Assembly (NCBI GenBank): GCA_964528055.1 | Contig: CAZGQM010000011.1 | Location: 50,520 to 114,519, forward strand | Origin: Geoanaerobacter sp964528055 | Lineage (GTDB): Bacteria; Desulfobacterota; Desulfuromonadia; Geobacterales; DSM-12255 | Length of the DNA stretch: 64,000 bases | Reading direction: 5' to 3' | Shown: positions 41,906 to 50,813 of the stretch, piece by piece | Layout of the letters: each line of letters opens with the position of its first letter | How positions within the stretch are numbered: position 1 is the first letter of the stretch | Position numbers and translations under genes: made by a program | Notes under the pieces: generated by a model | Told to the model about the DNA's origin: nothing | Seen by the model: only the letters and a program-made list of their open reading frames with translations | The model's database searches: none

Positions 41906-42955
41906 CTATGCAGAGCCTTTGAGTATCTTTTCCAGTTCAGCAACCCGCTTCTCAAGCGTAGAAATGGTCTTCTTCATCTCAGGAAGACGTGGGGTAAGGG
42001 CCGCAACCCGAAGCCAGGTCCGGTGATCATAGGCAGGGATGCCGCTCACCCTGCTCCCGTCCGGGAGGTTCTCTACAACAGCAGACTTCCCCCCCACGGT
42101 CACGTTGTCACCTACCGACAGATGGCCGACAACAGCTACCTGCCCAGCAAGGGTAACATTATTGCCAAGCTTAGCACTGCCTGCTATGCCGACCTGCGCA
42201 ACAATCATGCAGTTTTCTCCGATAAGACAGTTATGAGCAATCTGAACCAGATTGTCGATCTTCGTTCCGCGCCCTACCATGGTTACATTCAGGGCTGCGC
42301 GGTCAATGGCACAGTTGGATCCTATCTCCACATCATCCCCGATAACGACGATTCCAACCTGGGGGATCTTGTACCACTCCTTGCCATCCGGTACATATCC
42401 GAAACCGTCGCTGCCGATTACCGTGCCGCTATGGATAATCACGCGATTACCGACCCGGCAACGTTCTCGTACAGTAACATTGGCATGAATGGTTACATCA
42501 TCTCCCACCTCCACACCATGATAGAGCACTACGCCAGGATATAGCGTGACACGGTTCCCCAGCTTGACACCATCCATCACCACAGATCCTGGGTGGAGCG
42601 TGACATCTGCACCAAACTGAACATCCTTGCCGACAAACGCACCTTCCACAACACCCTGAGGCTTGGCAGGCCTTACATGGAACAGGGTGAGAAGCTTTGC
42701 AAAAGCAAGATGCGGATTGGAGACCTCTATTCCGTGTTTGCCATGCGCATCGGCACCAGTTGGTAATACAACGGCAGCAGCGTTTGTGGTTGACACCTTT
42801 GCTGCGTACTTGGGATTTGCCAGAAAAGTGATATCCTTTTCACCGGCTTCATCAAGAGAAGCGAGGCCCATTACGGTTATCGACGGATCACCGATAACCG
42901 TACCACCCAGATAAGTCGCGAGTTCCGCAAGAGTCTTGCCTATACGGGCACCCAC
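41906..42955 (-). CDS. lpxD: UDP-3-O-(or 3-N-)acylglucosamine N-acyltransferase
   Basis: A 349-residue left-handed beta-helix acyltransferase adding the second 3-hydroxyacyl chain. The N-terminal uridine-binding domain (KTLAELATYLGGTVIGD, ITFLANPKYAAKV) precedes hexapeptide repeats from about residue 100. VQIAHNCLIGENCMIVAQ carries the catalytic His. A C-terminal coiled coil (LPEMKKTISTLEKRVAELEKIL) is visible. The gene starts with GTG at 42955, directly after the ompH stop codon. Confidence 0.95.
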   Translation of the reverse strand: MGARIGKTLAELATYLGGTVIGDPSITVMGLASLDEAGEKDITFLANPKYAAKVSTTNAAAVVLPTGADAHGKHGIEVSNPHLAFAKLLTLFHVRPAKPQGVVEGAFVGKDVQFGADVTLHPGSVVMDGVKLGNRVTLYPGVVLYHGVEVGDDVTIHANVTVRERCRVGNRVIIHSGTVIGSDGFGYVPDGKEWYKIPQVGIVVIGDDVEIGSNCAIDRAALNVTMVGRGTKIDNLVQIAHNCLIGENCMIVAQVGIAGSAKLGNNVTLAGQVAVVGHLSVGDNVTVGGKSAVVENLPDGSRVSGIPAYDHRTWLRVAALTPRLPEMKKTISTLEKRVAELEKILKGSA

Positions 42956-43480
42956 CTATTTCTTATCCTTTTTTCCGTTCAGCAGCCTGACAATTTCATC
43001 AGTAACATCGACCTTTTCATCCATGTACATCATCATCTCGCTTTTCACGAAAATGTAGGTAAATCCGTTTTTCTTCCCAAACTCCTGAGTAGCCTTCAGG
43101 GCTTCGTCGATAATCCTGTTCTTAAGCTCTTCATCCTTTGCCTGCAGTTCGTCGTTCACGTCCTTGATGAAGCGCTGGTACTCCTTCAGCTTCTGCTGGT
43201 AGTCCTTCTCCTTGGCATTGCGTGCCGACTCATTGAGAATTATGTTCTGTTTCTCCAGCTCGGTCTTGAGCTTCTTGAGCTCATCCTCACGTGTGTTCTT
43301 CTCAACCTCGTGCTTGGCGATCTTTGCCGACAGTTGCTCCTTGGCCGCCTTGCCGGTATCCGATGTGAGCAGCACCTTCTGCACATCAACAGTCCCGAGT
43401 TTTACGCCGTCTGCTGCCACAGAAGCAGATGCAACGAGGGTACATAGTGAGAGTACCATGATGGCGATTCTTGATTTCAT
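42956..43480 (-). CDS. ompH: OmpH/Skp-family periplasmic chaperone
   Basis: A 174-residue protein. A signal peptide (KSRIAIMVLSLCTLVASASVAA) is followed by VKLGTVDVQKVLLTSDTGKAA and a long charged coiled coil, the jellyfish-like tentacles of Skp. It holds unfolded outer-membrane proteins in the periplasm before BamA inserts them. I use ATG at 43480 because AAAGGAG precedes it; an upstream GTG has no such site. Its position between bamA and lpxD is the usual one in Gram-negative bacteria. Confidence 0.92.
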   Translation of the reverse strand: MKSRIAIMVLSLCTLVASASVAADGVKLGTVDVQKVLLTSDTGKAAKEQLSAKIAKHEVEKNTREDELKKLKTELEKQNIILNESARNAKEKDYQQKLKEYQRFIKDVNDELQAKDEELKNRIIDEALKATQEFGKKNGFTYIFVKSEMMMYMDEKVDVTDEIVRLLNGKKDKK

Positions 43481-43509
43481 CCGTTTCTCCTTTGTCACAT
43501 GCCGTTATA

Positions 43510-45804
43510 TCAGAAAAAGCTGCCAATGGAAAATTCAAGCTTTCCCTTTACGTCGTCGATACCAGTCCGGGGGTTTATCGGTATGCCGTATTCGAGCCTA
43601 AGCGGGCCGATCGGTGAAAACCACCGAATTCCGAACCCGTAGCTGGACTGAAGTTGGGAAAAGAGTTTACCTGCACCCTCATAGGAGTTTCCCGCATCAT
43701 AAAAGAGAACTCCTTTCAGGCCTGCCTCCTTTATGAGAGGGATGGTGATCTCTGCTGAGACAATTGCCTCAGTATCCCCGCCAGTGTAGGCGCGGACTGT
43801 AGATGCAATGCCACCCACATTCCCGGTATTGGTAACAATCTTAAAGGGGCTTACGGTCCGGCCAGCATAGCCGCGGACGGTATTGATCCCGCCAAGATAG
43901 AATTTTTCGTCTATGGGGATTTCCTTGCCAATATCCTGGATGTAACCGAGAGTCCCCTTGAGAGTAAAAACCGCATTCCAGAAAAGCGGGGTGAAATGGG
44001 TGGTTTCGGCTATATAGCGGACAAAGCGGTTTGTTCCCCCAAGGCCGGCAAATTCTACGGAAAGACTGTTAAGCATACCGGTAGAGGGATCCATCCGATA
44101 ATCGGTTGTATTCCGCGACAGGCTTGCGGTGATGGAACTTGTGGTAGAGCTGGTCTCGAAGAACTGTCCGCTCAGGATGAGGGCCGGTGAGGTGTTGAAT
44201 ATCTCCTTCTGCTCATATTTGTAAATCCAGAAGGTGCTCAAGGTGTCCGAAAGCGGGTATCCCCCCTTGATGTCGCCGCCTAAGGCCCTTCGTGTGTAGT
44301 CCATATATTCCCGCTCGCTCCGGTATAAGTCCCCCCCGAGGGTCCAGCGGGTGTCCATGAAATAAGGATCGGTCAGGCCTACACTGTAGGTACTTGATTT
44401 ACCCCCGATAGAGGCCGATACATTTGCCTTGAGCCCCAACCCGAGAAAGTTTGACTGCTGGACCGACCCCTGACCGATGAAACCGTCCAGAGAACTGTAA
44501 CCAGCCCCTATGCTGAAGGTTCCTGTCGCCTTCTCCTTGACGTCGACCTTAAGATTGAGCTTGTTGTCGGCGCTACCCCGCTCAGTGGCTAGGGTTACCT
44601 CCTCGAAGAAGCCGAGGTTCATGAGGTTCTGCTTGCTCCGTTTCAGGTTCGTGCTGCTGTATAGGTCACCTTCGGCCATTTTCAGCTCACGTCTGAGGAC
44701 CTTGTCGCGTGTCTTGGGGTTGCCGGAGATGGTAATACGATCAAAGTTGACCTTCTCCCCCTTCTCCATATCAAAAGTTACGTCCAAGGTTTTCTGTTCA
44801 GGGTTCAGCCTGGTGACGGGGTTAACATTGGCAAAGGCATACCCCTGGTCGGCATAGTGATCGGTAAGTGTAAAGACGTCGTTTCGCAGGGTACTCCTGC
44901 TGAAAATCTCGCCTCCCTTCAGCTTAAGCTTCTTTGAGAGGTCATCAGAGGTATCCAGAAGGTCCCCTTTGAAACCAAGCTGACCAGTTTTGTACTGATC
45001 TCCCTCATTTATGTAGATTACGACCTGTAGCCCTTTCCTGTCGGGGAGGAACTCCACCTTGGGCTCAGCCACCTTTACATTGATATAGCCGTTATTGAAG
45101 TAGAGGTCTGCAATAAGGATGAGGTCGTTTTTCAACACCTCCTCCTTGTAGACACCTGCTCCGGTCAGCCAGGCAAGCCACCATTTCTCGGTGGTCTCCA
45201 TGGTTCCCTTGAGTTTCCGGCGTGTAAAGGCACTGTTCCCCTCGAAGCGGATCTCCTCGATCAGTACCTTCTTCCCCTCGTTGATCTTTAAGGTGACCCT
45301 GAGTTCATTCTCCCCGCGCTTTTCAGAATTCCCATCCACTTCTGCAAGGTAATACCCTTCATCGGCATAGAGCTTCTTTATCTTCTTGATGCTTTTGGCC
45401 AGATCTTTGGCTGAGAAGATTGTATTAACCTTTAATTCAAGTGCCTCCTTGATCTTCTCGGCAGTCAGTTCCTTATTCCCCTCGATCTTTAAGTCGCGGA
45501 TAACAGGCTTCTCGGTCACCAGATAGGTCAGGATCACCCCTTTTTCCATCGGCGTCGTTTCAGCCTTTACGTCCTGGAAATGACCAAGTTTGAAGATTGA
45601 CCTAACGTCAGCGTCCACCTTGTCCGGATACAGCAGGTCGCCACTCTTAAGTGCAACCGTGTTCCTGATGGCATCCGTCTCGATTCGGCGATTTCCCGTA
45701 ATCCGGACCTCGGCAATCCGCTCACCTTCTGCCATAACCGGAGCGGCCGCCAGAAAAACAAGCATCATGGCCGAGCAGAGAGTTAAGCCAAACCTTTTTA
45801 GCAC
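43510..45804 (-). CDS. bamA: Outer membrane protein assembly factor BamA
   Basis: A 764-residue precursor. The best start is GTG at 45804, preceded by GGAGG, giving a signal peptide that ends near AAAPVMA. Five POTRA domains follow (for example IAEVRITGNRRIETDAIRN and VILTYLVTEKPVIRDLKIEG), then the beta-barrel from about residue 430, including YIQDIGKEIPIDEKFYLGG and VRGY-like VRGYAGRTVSP near the conserved barrel loop. LEFSIGSFF ends in the C-terminal Phe expected of outer-membrane barrels. It folds and inserts other barrels with Skp. Confidence 0.95.
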   Translation of the reverse strand: MLKRFGLTLCSAMMLVFLAAAPVMAEGERIAEVRITGNRRIETDAIRNTVALKSGDLLYPDKVDADVRSIFKLGHFQDVKAETTPMEKGVILTYLVTEKPVIRDLKIEGNKELTAEKIKEALELKVNTIFSAKDLAKSIKKIKKLYADEGYYLAEVDGNSEKRGENELRVTLKINEGKKVLIEEIRFEGNSAFTRRKLKGTMETTEKWWLAWLTGAGVYKEEVLKNDLILIADLYFNNGYINVKVAEPKVEFLPDRKGLQVVIYINEGDQYKTGQLGFKGDLLDTSDDLSKKLKLKGGEIFSRSTLRNDVFTLTDHYADQGYAFANVNPVTRLNPEQKTLDVTFDMEKGEKVNFDRITISGNPKTRDKVLRRELKMAEGDLYSSTNLKRSKQNLMNLGFFEEVTLATERGSADNKLNLKVDVKEKATGTFSIGAGYSSLDGFIGQGSVQQSNFLGLGLKANVSASIGGKSSTYSVGLTDPYFMDTRWTLGGDLYRSEREYMDYTRRALGGDIKGGYPLSDTLSTFWIYKYEQKEIFNTSPALILSGQFFETSSTTSSITASLSRNTTDYRMDPSTGMLNSLSVEFAGLGGTNRFVRYIAETTHFTPLFWNAVFTLKGTLGYIQDIGKEIPIDEKFYLGGINTVRGYAGRTVSPFKIVTNTGNVGGIASTVRAYTGGDTEAIVSAEITIPLIKEAGLKGVLFYDAGNSYEGAGKLFSQLQSSYGFGIRWFSPIGPLRLEYGIPINPRTGIDDVKGKLEFSIGSFF

Positions 45805-45845
45805 GTATCCTCCGAATTGAGGGTGTGCAAGGGGAAGAAGAGTCT

Positions 45846-46523
45846 TCACGCCTCGCCAATTTTCCCATCAACCAGCCGGACTGTCCGCCCAAGGCGGGCT
45901 GCCAGTCGTTCGTTGTGGGTTACGATTATCAGGGTTAGTCCACGGGCATGATGGATATCGCAGAGCAGCCCATGTATCTCGTCACTGGTCTTCATGTCGA
46001 GATTCCCTGTCGGTTCATCTGCCAGAAGCAACTGAGGGGAGCCTACCAATGCACGGGCAATCGCCACTCGCTGCTGTTCTCCACCCGAGAGTTCTCCCGG
46101 TTTATGGGAGAGACGGTGACCAAGACCAACGTCGCGCAGGGTCCCGGCTGCAGCATCCATAGCCTCACTTCGCCTTGTACCGCCAATAAGAAGAGGCATC
46201 ATCACATTCTCAAGGGCAGTGAACTCCGGGAGAAGATGATGAAACTGGAAGACAAAACCGATGGTCTTGTTGCGGAAAGCTGCCAGACCAAGGTCGCCGG
46301 GCCGGAAAACATCCTCGCCACAAAAGAGGACACTCCCTTGGGTTGGCCTGTCAAGAGTACCAATGATGTGCATGAGCGTGCTCTTGCCGGCGCCGGATGC
46401 CCCGACCAGGGCAATGGTCTCAGCAGCAGCCACTGAGAGATCTATCCCCTTCAAAACCTCCACCCTGGCTTCGCCATCACCGAACGACTTGTAGAGGCCG
46501 CTGACCTCAAGGAGGCTATTCAT
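45846..46523 (-). CDS. lolD: Lipoprotein-releasing ABC transporter ATPase LolD
   Basis: A 225-residue ATPase driving release of lipoproteins from the inner membrane to LolA. GASGAGKSTLMHIIGTLD is Walker A, LSGGEQQRVAIARALVG the signature, LLLADEPTGNLD Walker B, and IIVTHNERLAARL the H-loop. FVFQFHHLLPEFTALENVMMP is typical of the MacB/LolD group. The start overlaps the LolC/E stop by eight bases. Confidence 0.94.
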   Translation of the reverse strand: MNSLLEVSGLYKSFGDGEARVEVLKGIDLSVAAAETIALVGASGAGKSTLMHIIGTLDRPTQGSVLFCGEDVFRPGDLGLAAFRNKTIGFVFQFHHLLPEFTALENVMMPLLIGGTRRSEAMDAAAGTLRDVGLGHRLSHKPGELSGGEQQRVAIARALVGSPQLLLADEPTGNLDMKTSDEIHGLLCDIHHARGLTLIIVTHNERLAARLGRTVRLVDGKIGEA

Positions 46524-47790
46524 AGCGGAGAGCTTCTGCAGGTGCCATTTTCGATGCCTGCCAGGCTGGGTAGAGAGTGGCTAAAAAAGAGATCAGCACA
46601 GCCGTCACCCCGATCAGTACCACATCGCCGGGAATTACCTGGGACGGGAAACGGTCGAGATAGTAGACATCTTTGCTGAATAGTTCAAAACCGGTGAGCC
46701 GCTGTATCAGATCGACCAACGCCTCCAAATTGCAGGCTATAAGAAGTCCTCCGACAATCCCGATGGTTGTCCCGGTGACACCGATGATTAAACCCTCAAG
46801 AACGAAGATCTTCATGATACTGCGCCCAGTGGCACCCATTGATTTGAGAATTGCAATATCCTTGGTTTTTTCCATTACCACCATGAAAAGGGTGGAGGCA
46901 ATGCCGAAGGCAGCAACCAGGACTATGAGAGTCAGTATGATGAACATGACCATCTTCTCGGTCTTGAGAGCAAACAGGATGTTCTTATTCATCTGCATCC
47001 AGTCTCGGGCGTAATAGGGAGCCCCAAGTCCCTGGTTTATCTGTTTGACCAGTGTGCCAGTCTTATAGACGTCAGAAACCTTCAGCTGAATACCGGTGAC
47101 ACCATCACCCATGCCCAAAAATTCCTGGGCATTGGAAAGCGTTACATAGGCAAGGGTGGAATCATACTCGAACATGCCGGTATTAAAAAGCGCAACAACC
47201 TTGAACTTTTTTATCTTGGGGATCATCCCCATCGGGGTGATAGTACCCATCGGAGAGACCACGTTCAGCGTATCCCCGACGAATAGGTTGAGGCTCTTGG
47301 CAAGTTCACGGCCTATCATGATCCCCGGGAGAGGAGGTTCAGAGCCTGCCGTAGGTCTGCCGGATACACTCTCAAGTTTTTCAATGCTCCCGTCGCAGAC
47401 TGCACGGTGAAGATTGGTCACCTTAAGATCGGTAGCTAGGTCAACCCCTCGGAGAACCACTCCCGAGACGTTCTTACCGCTGGTAAGCATCACCTGGCTG
47501 TAGATAAAGGGGGTGGCAGCAACCACTCCGTCAAATTTCTTCAACGTCTCCATGAGAGGGGTATACCGGGTAATCCCATTAGGACCGGCCAAAACTACCA
47601 GATGGGCATTTGTCCCCATTATCTTGGTCTTGAGGGACTCCTCAAAACCTGTCATAACGGCCAGAACCACAATCAGGGCAAGAACTCCCAGTGCAACCCC
47701 GCTGGTGGATATCACCGTGATAATGGAAATGAAAGTTGACTTCCGCTTGGCCTTAAGATATCTGAGGCCGATAAAGAGTTCGTAGGGCAT
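46516..47790 (-). CDS. lolC: Lipoprotein-releasing system permease (LolC/LolE family)
   Basis: A 424-residue inner-membrane protein with one N-terminal helix (about 20-45), a large periplasmic domain, and three C-terminal helices. YELFIGLRYLKAKRKSTFISIIT is the family start, so I use ATG at 47790, though its ribosome site is weak. FGIASTLFMVVMEKTKDIAILKSMGAT is a conserved membrane-proximal block. Only one LolC/E gene is present, so it may act as a homodimer. It pairs with LolD. Confidence 0.9.
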   Translation of the reverse strand: MPYELFIGLRYLKAKRKSTFISIITVISTSGVALGVLALIVVLAVMTGFEESLKTKIMGTNAHLVVLAGPNGITRYTPLMETLKKFDGVVAATPFIYSQVMLTSGKNVSGVVLRGVDLATDLKVTNLHRAVCDGSIEKLESVSGRPTAGSEPPLPGIMIGRELAKSLNLFVGDTLNVVSPMGTITPMGMIPKIKKFKVVALFNTGMFEYDSTLAYVTLSNAQEFLGMGDGVTGIQLKVSDVYKTGTLVKQINQGLGAPYYARDWMQMNKNILFALKTEKMVMFIILTLIVLVAAFGIASTLFMVVMEKTKDIAILKSMGATGRSIMKIFVLEGLIIGVTGTTIGIVGGLLIACNLEALVDLIQRLTGFELFSKDVYYLDRFPSQVIPGDVVLIGVTAVLISFLATLYPAWQASKMAPAEALRYE

Positions 47791-47799
47791 TAATAACCT

Positions 47800-47853
47800 G
47801 TGAAAGGCAAAGGGTGAAGGTGGTGAAAAGCAAATGGTGAATTTGCCTTTCAC
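47800..47853. repeat. Inverted repeat between lysS and lolC
   Basis: GTGAAAGGCAAA at 47800-47811 and its exact complement TTTGCCTTTCAC at 47842-47853 enclose 30 bases that themselves carry GGTGAA-type repeats. The hairpin sits between the lysS stop (47863) and the lolC start. On the minus strand the complement includes TTCACC-type motifs, also seen at other junctions in this operon. It may regulate lolC translation or mark a processing site. Confidence 0.6.
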
Positions 47854-47862
47854 TTCTCACTC

Positions 47863-49338
47863 TTACTTTTCCTTCCTTAATTGTGGAAACAGGATAACAT
47901 CCCTGATAGAGGCTGAGTTAGTCAAAAGCATGACCAGGCGATCGATACCGATCCCCTCGCCGGCGGTTGGAGGCATTCCGTACTCTAGGGCGCGGATATA
48001 ATCCTCGTCCATGTAGTGGGCCTCTTCGTCCCCCTTGTCTTTGGCCGCAACCTGGGCAAGAAAGCGTTCCTTCTGGTCAACAGGATCGTTCAACTCTGAA
48101 AATGCATTGGCCAGTTCACGCCCGGCAATGAAAAGTTCGAATCGGTCGACAATCTCGGGGTCTTGGTCACTCTTGCGTGACAGAGGTGACACTTCGGTAG
48201 GATAGGCAGTAATGAAGGTCGGCTGGATCAGCTTGGTCTCTGCCACCTCTTCGAATATCTCCGTAACCAGTTTGCCATAGCCGATATCCTCGTGGAAATC
48301 CAGACCGATGCTCTTGGCGTAGGCATAGGCAAGGTCCCGGTCTGCGAGAGACTTTGCATCAATGTCCCCATACTCGAGGATCGCTTCCAGCACTGTCAGC
48401 CTTCTCCACGGTCGATTGAAACTGATACTGTGTCCCTGATAATCGAACTCCAGAGTCCCCAGAAGTTCATCCGCCACATGACAGAGGAGTTCCTCGGTAA
48501 AGTCCATCAGGTCTTCAAAAGTTGCGTAGGCCTGGTAGAACTCCATCATGGTGAATTCAGGATTGTGCCGGATGGAGATTCCTTCGTTGCGGAAGTTCCG
48601 GTTTATCTCAAATACCCGCTCGAATCCGCCGACCACGAGCCTTTTGAGGTAAAGTTCCGGGGCTATACGGAGAAAAAGCTGCATGTCCAGGGCGTTATGG
48701 TGGGTTACAAAGGGGCGCGCTGTGGCACCCCCAGGAATGGGCTGCATCATCGGTGTCTCGACTTCAAGGAAGTCGTTTTTCACCATGAAATCGCGAATCA
48801 GGCTTATGACCTTTGAACGGTTGACAAAGACCTCACGTACCTCAGGATTGACGATGAGATCAACGTAGCGCTGCCTGTAGCGTGTTTCTACGTCAGTGAG
48901 CCCGTGAAATTTTTCCGGAAGTGGAAGTAACGATTTGACAAGCAACCTGATTCCGGTGACATGGAGTGAAAGTTCCCCTGTTTTAGTCCTGAACGGCCAC
49001 CCTTGGGCACCGACGATATCGCCGATATCAAAGGTATCGAAGGAGGCAAACGCTTCGTCTCCGATTTCATCCTTCCTTACGTAAAGCTGCATCCTCCCGT
49101 TCCGGTCCTGAATCTGGATAAAGGCAGCCTTGCCGAATGAACGCCGTGCGATGATCCTGCCGGCAACCAGATAGGTGGCAGCCTTTTCCGGAATATCCTG
49201 CTCCGTTCCATAGTCGTTGAAGAGATCGGCTGATGTATGGGTCGGCTTGAAATTGTTGGGATAGGGATTGATCCCCGCCTCCCAAAGTGCATCAACCTTC
49301 CGTCTTCTTTGCAGCAAAAGCTCACTCAGCTCTTCCAT
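47863..49338 (-). CDS. lysS: Lysyl-tRNA synthetase (class II)
   Basis: A 491-residue enzyme charging tRNA-Lys. An N-terminal anticodon-binding OB fold (YLVAGRIIARRSFGKAAFIQIQD) precedes the class II core: RYRQRYVDLIVNPEVR, EVETPMMQPIPGGATARPF (motif 1 region), FRNEGISIRHNPEFTMMEFY (motif 2) and GIGIDRLVMLLTN (motif 3). ATG at 49338 follows AAGGGGTGG. It opens the long co-directional envelope run, a position seen in other Geobacter-like genomes as far as I recall. Confidence 0.96.
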   Translation of the reverse strand: MEELSELLLQRRRKVDALWEAGINPYPNNFKPTHTSADLFNDYGTEQDIPEKAATYLVAGRIIARRSFGKAAFIQIQDRNGRMQLYVRKDEIGDEAFASFDTFDIGDIVGAQGWPFRTKTGELSLHVTGIRLLVKSLLPLPEKFHGLTDVETRYRQRYVDLIVNPEVREVFVNRSKVISLIRDFMVKNDFLEVETPMMQPIPGGATARPFVTHHNALDMQLFLRIAPELYLKRLVVGGFERVFEINRNFRNEGISIRHNPEFTMMEFYQAYATFEDLMDFTEELLCHVADELLGTLEFDYQGHSISFNRPWRRLTVLEAILEYGDIDAKSLADRDLAYAYAKSIGLDFHEDIGYGKLVTEIFEEVAETKLIQPTFITAYPTEVSPLSRKSDQDPEIVDRFELFIAGRELANAFSELNDPVDQKERFLAQVAAKDKGDEEAHYMDEDYIRALEYGMPPTAGEGIGIDRLVMLLTNSASIRDVILFPQLRKEK

Positions 49339-49519
49339 TACCACCCCTTGTTGACCTTGCCAACTGTAGGTTATTCCAATATCAAATCAACGATGAAATC
49401 AAGGCGGCAGATTGAGGCAACATAGGTTTACTCGCAGTACGCAGACGAGCTGGATACTAAGCCGACAAAGATAGCATATTGATCTGGAACTGGGATTTCA
49501 GCCCGTTTAATAAACTGGC

Positions 49520-49549
49520 AAAATAGACCATATCAGGCCGTGAAGTCAA
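49520..49549 (-). promoter_or_regulatory. Possible sigma-70 promoter for lysS and downstream genes
   Basis: On the minus strand TTGACT and TATTTT are separated by 18 bases, about 180 bases upstream of the lysS ATG. The -10 matches four of six consensus bases, so this is a moderate candidate. It lies downstream of the HD-GYP terminator, which makes an independent start there reasonable. Confidence 0.4.
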
Positions 49550-49614
49550 GCAAAAAGCGGGATGACAGCCCCCTGCGCAGTTGAGCCAACCATGCGGCTC
49601 AACATAGCAAGGCA

Positions 49615-49644
49615 ACAAAAAACGGGATAGCTTACGCTACCCCG
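49615..49644 (-). terminator. Rho-independent terminator of the HD-GYP gene
   Basis: On the minus strand GGGGTAGC, a GTAA loop and GCTATCCC form an 8-bp stem (one G-U pair), followed by a six-base T run. It begins about 35 bases after the HD-GYP stop codon. The opposite strand lacks the T run, so the direction is clear. Confidence 0.85.
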
Positions 49645-49678
49645 CCAGGATGTAAAACAGGTAAGGGTCTTACCCTAA

Positions 49679-50575
49679 TCAGCAGTTACCTACCGTACTG
49701 TAAAGCCTCGCTTCGAAACGCTTCTGGGCGAAGGTAACCACCTCAGTCTCCCGTGAAATATCGTCGAGCACCGTCAGGAATCCCTCCACCACCCGTGGAT
49801 CAAACTGGCTGCCGGCATTGGAATAGAGCTCCTCCAGTGCCTCTCTCATAAGGAGCGCACTCCGGTAAGGTCGCTCAGAGGTCATCGCGTCAAAGGCATC
49901 AGCAACGGCCAGTATACGTGCCTCCAGAGGGATGGCCAGCCCCTTCAGGCCATAGGGGTATCCAGTGCCGTCGAAACGCTCGTGGTGGTGAAGGATAGAC
50001 TGAACCTCAAGTTTCAGTGACTTGATCGAGTCGATCATTTCCGCTCCCAGCACAGGATGCTGGCGTACGAGTGACTGTTCCTCCGCAGTGAGAGGGCCTT
50101 CCTTCCTCCAGACATGGTCTGGAACATATATTTTACCGATGTCATGCAGCAGCGCAGCCCGTTCTAGAGAGTCGAGTTCTCCCTGGCAAAGCCCCATGGA
50201 TCGACCAATCTTTACGGCAAATCCTGCAACTCTTGCCGCATGGCCGTTTGCATAGGAATCATTTGCATCCAGGGCATCTGCTATAGATTGTATCGTTGCC
50301 AGATGAGCCTCTTCAAGCCGGGCATTCCCCTCCATCAGTTGAACCTTTTCCCCAGCCAGTTCCCAGTTCCGCTTCATCTGCCGGAGACGTGCCGACCGTT
50401 CCAGATAGGTAAGCACGAAATACATAAGACACATCGATACTGCGATGATCCCTCCAGCCTCCAGCCTGGCCAAGCCGAGATAGCCTGTGAGACTGATCCA
50501 TATGACGCAACCACCGATGGTCAGCACAGCCATGCAGTTGGTGGGAAAGTTATCCGCGAGAATTTTATACCGCAT
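49679..50575 (-). CDS. Membrane-anchored HD-GYP phosphodiesterase
   Basis: A 298-residue protein. Two hydrophobic helices (about 13-33 and 40-57) anchor a cytoplasmic HD-GYP domain: LLHDIGKIYVPDHV (HD at 144-145), HHHERFDGTGYPYGL (GYP at 205-207 region) and RILAVADAFDAMTSERPYR. These residues bind metals and hydrolyse cyclic-di-GMP or a related cyclic dinucleotide. Geobacter also uses cGAMP, so the substrate should not be assumed. No REC domain is attached. It is transcribed alone and ends in a terminator. Confidence 0.92.
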   Translation of the reverse strand: MRYKILADNFPTNCMAVLTIGGCVIWISLTGYLGLARLEAGGIIAVSMCLMYFVLTYLERSARLRQMKRNWELAGEKVQLMEGNARLEEAHLATIQSIADALDANDSYANGHAARVAGFAVKIGRSMGLCQGELDSLERAALLHDIGKIYVPDHVWRKEGPLTAEEQSLVRQHPVLGAEMIDSIKSLKLEVQSILHHHERFDGTGYPYGLKGLAIPLEARILAVADAFDAMTSERPYRSALLMREALEELYSNAGSQFDPRVVEGFLTVLDDISRETEVVTFAQKRFEARLYSTVGNC

Positions 50576-50813
50576 ATGTGAGCTCCTTGCTGTTATCTAC
50601 CCCAACTTATCGACTACAAAAAAGATAACTTAAGCATGAAATTCCTGTGCCTTAGGGGTCAAAAGTGTGACAGTCTCTTACAATGCGATGCATGTGGAGA
50701 GGAACAACGATTACAGGTGAGCTTTCAGCAAATACGGAGGAGAGGAGAGGCGAAAAGGGGTTGAGTCGTCAAATATCTGTCACTTACTAACTTCTGTTAC
50801 AGTGCATCATCTG

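Larger units (their letters stand above)
49339..49678. other. Intergenic region upstream of lysS
   Basis: A 340-base gap without a supported gene. It contains the terminator of the HD-GYP gene (49615-49644), a perfect 8-bp inverted repeat at 49580-49603 (GTTGAGCC / GGCTCAAC, eight-base loop) that may be an operator or hairpin, and a candidate promoter for lysS (49520-49549). The rest shows nothing recognisable. Confidence 0.6.
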
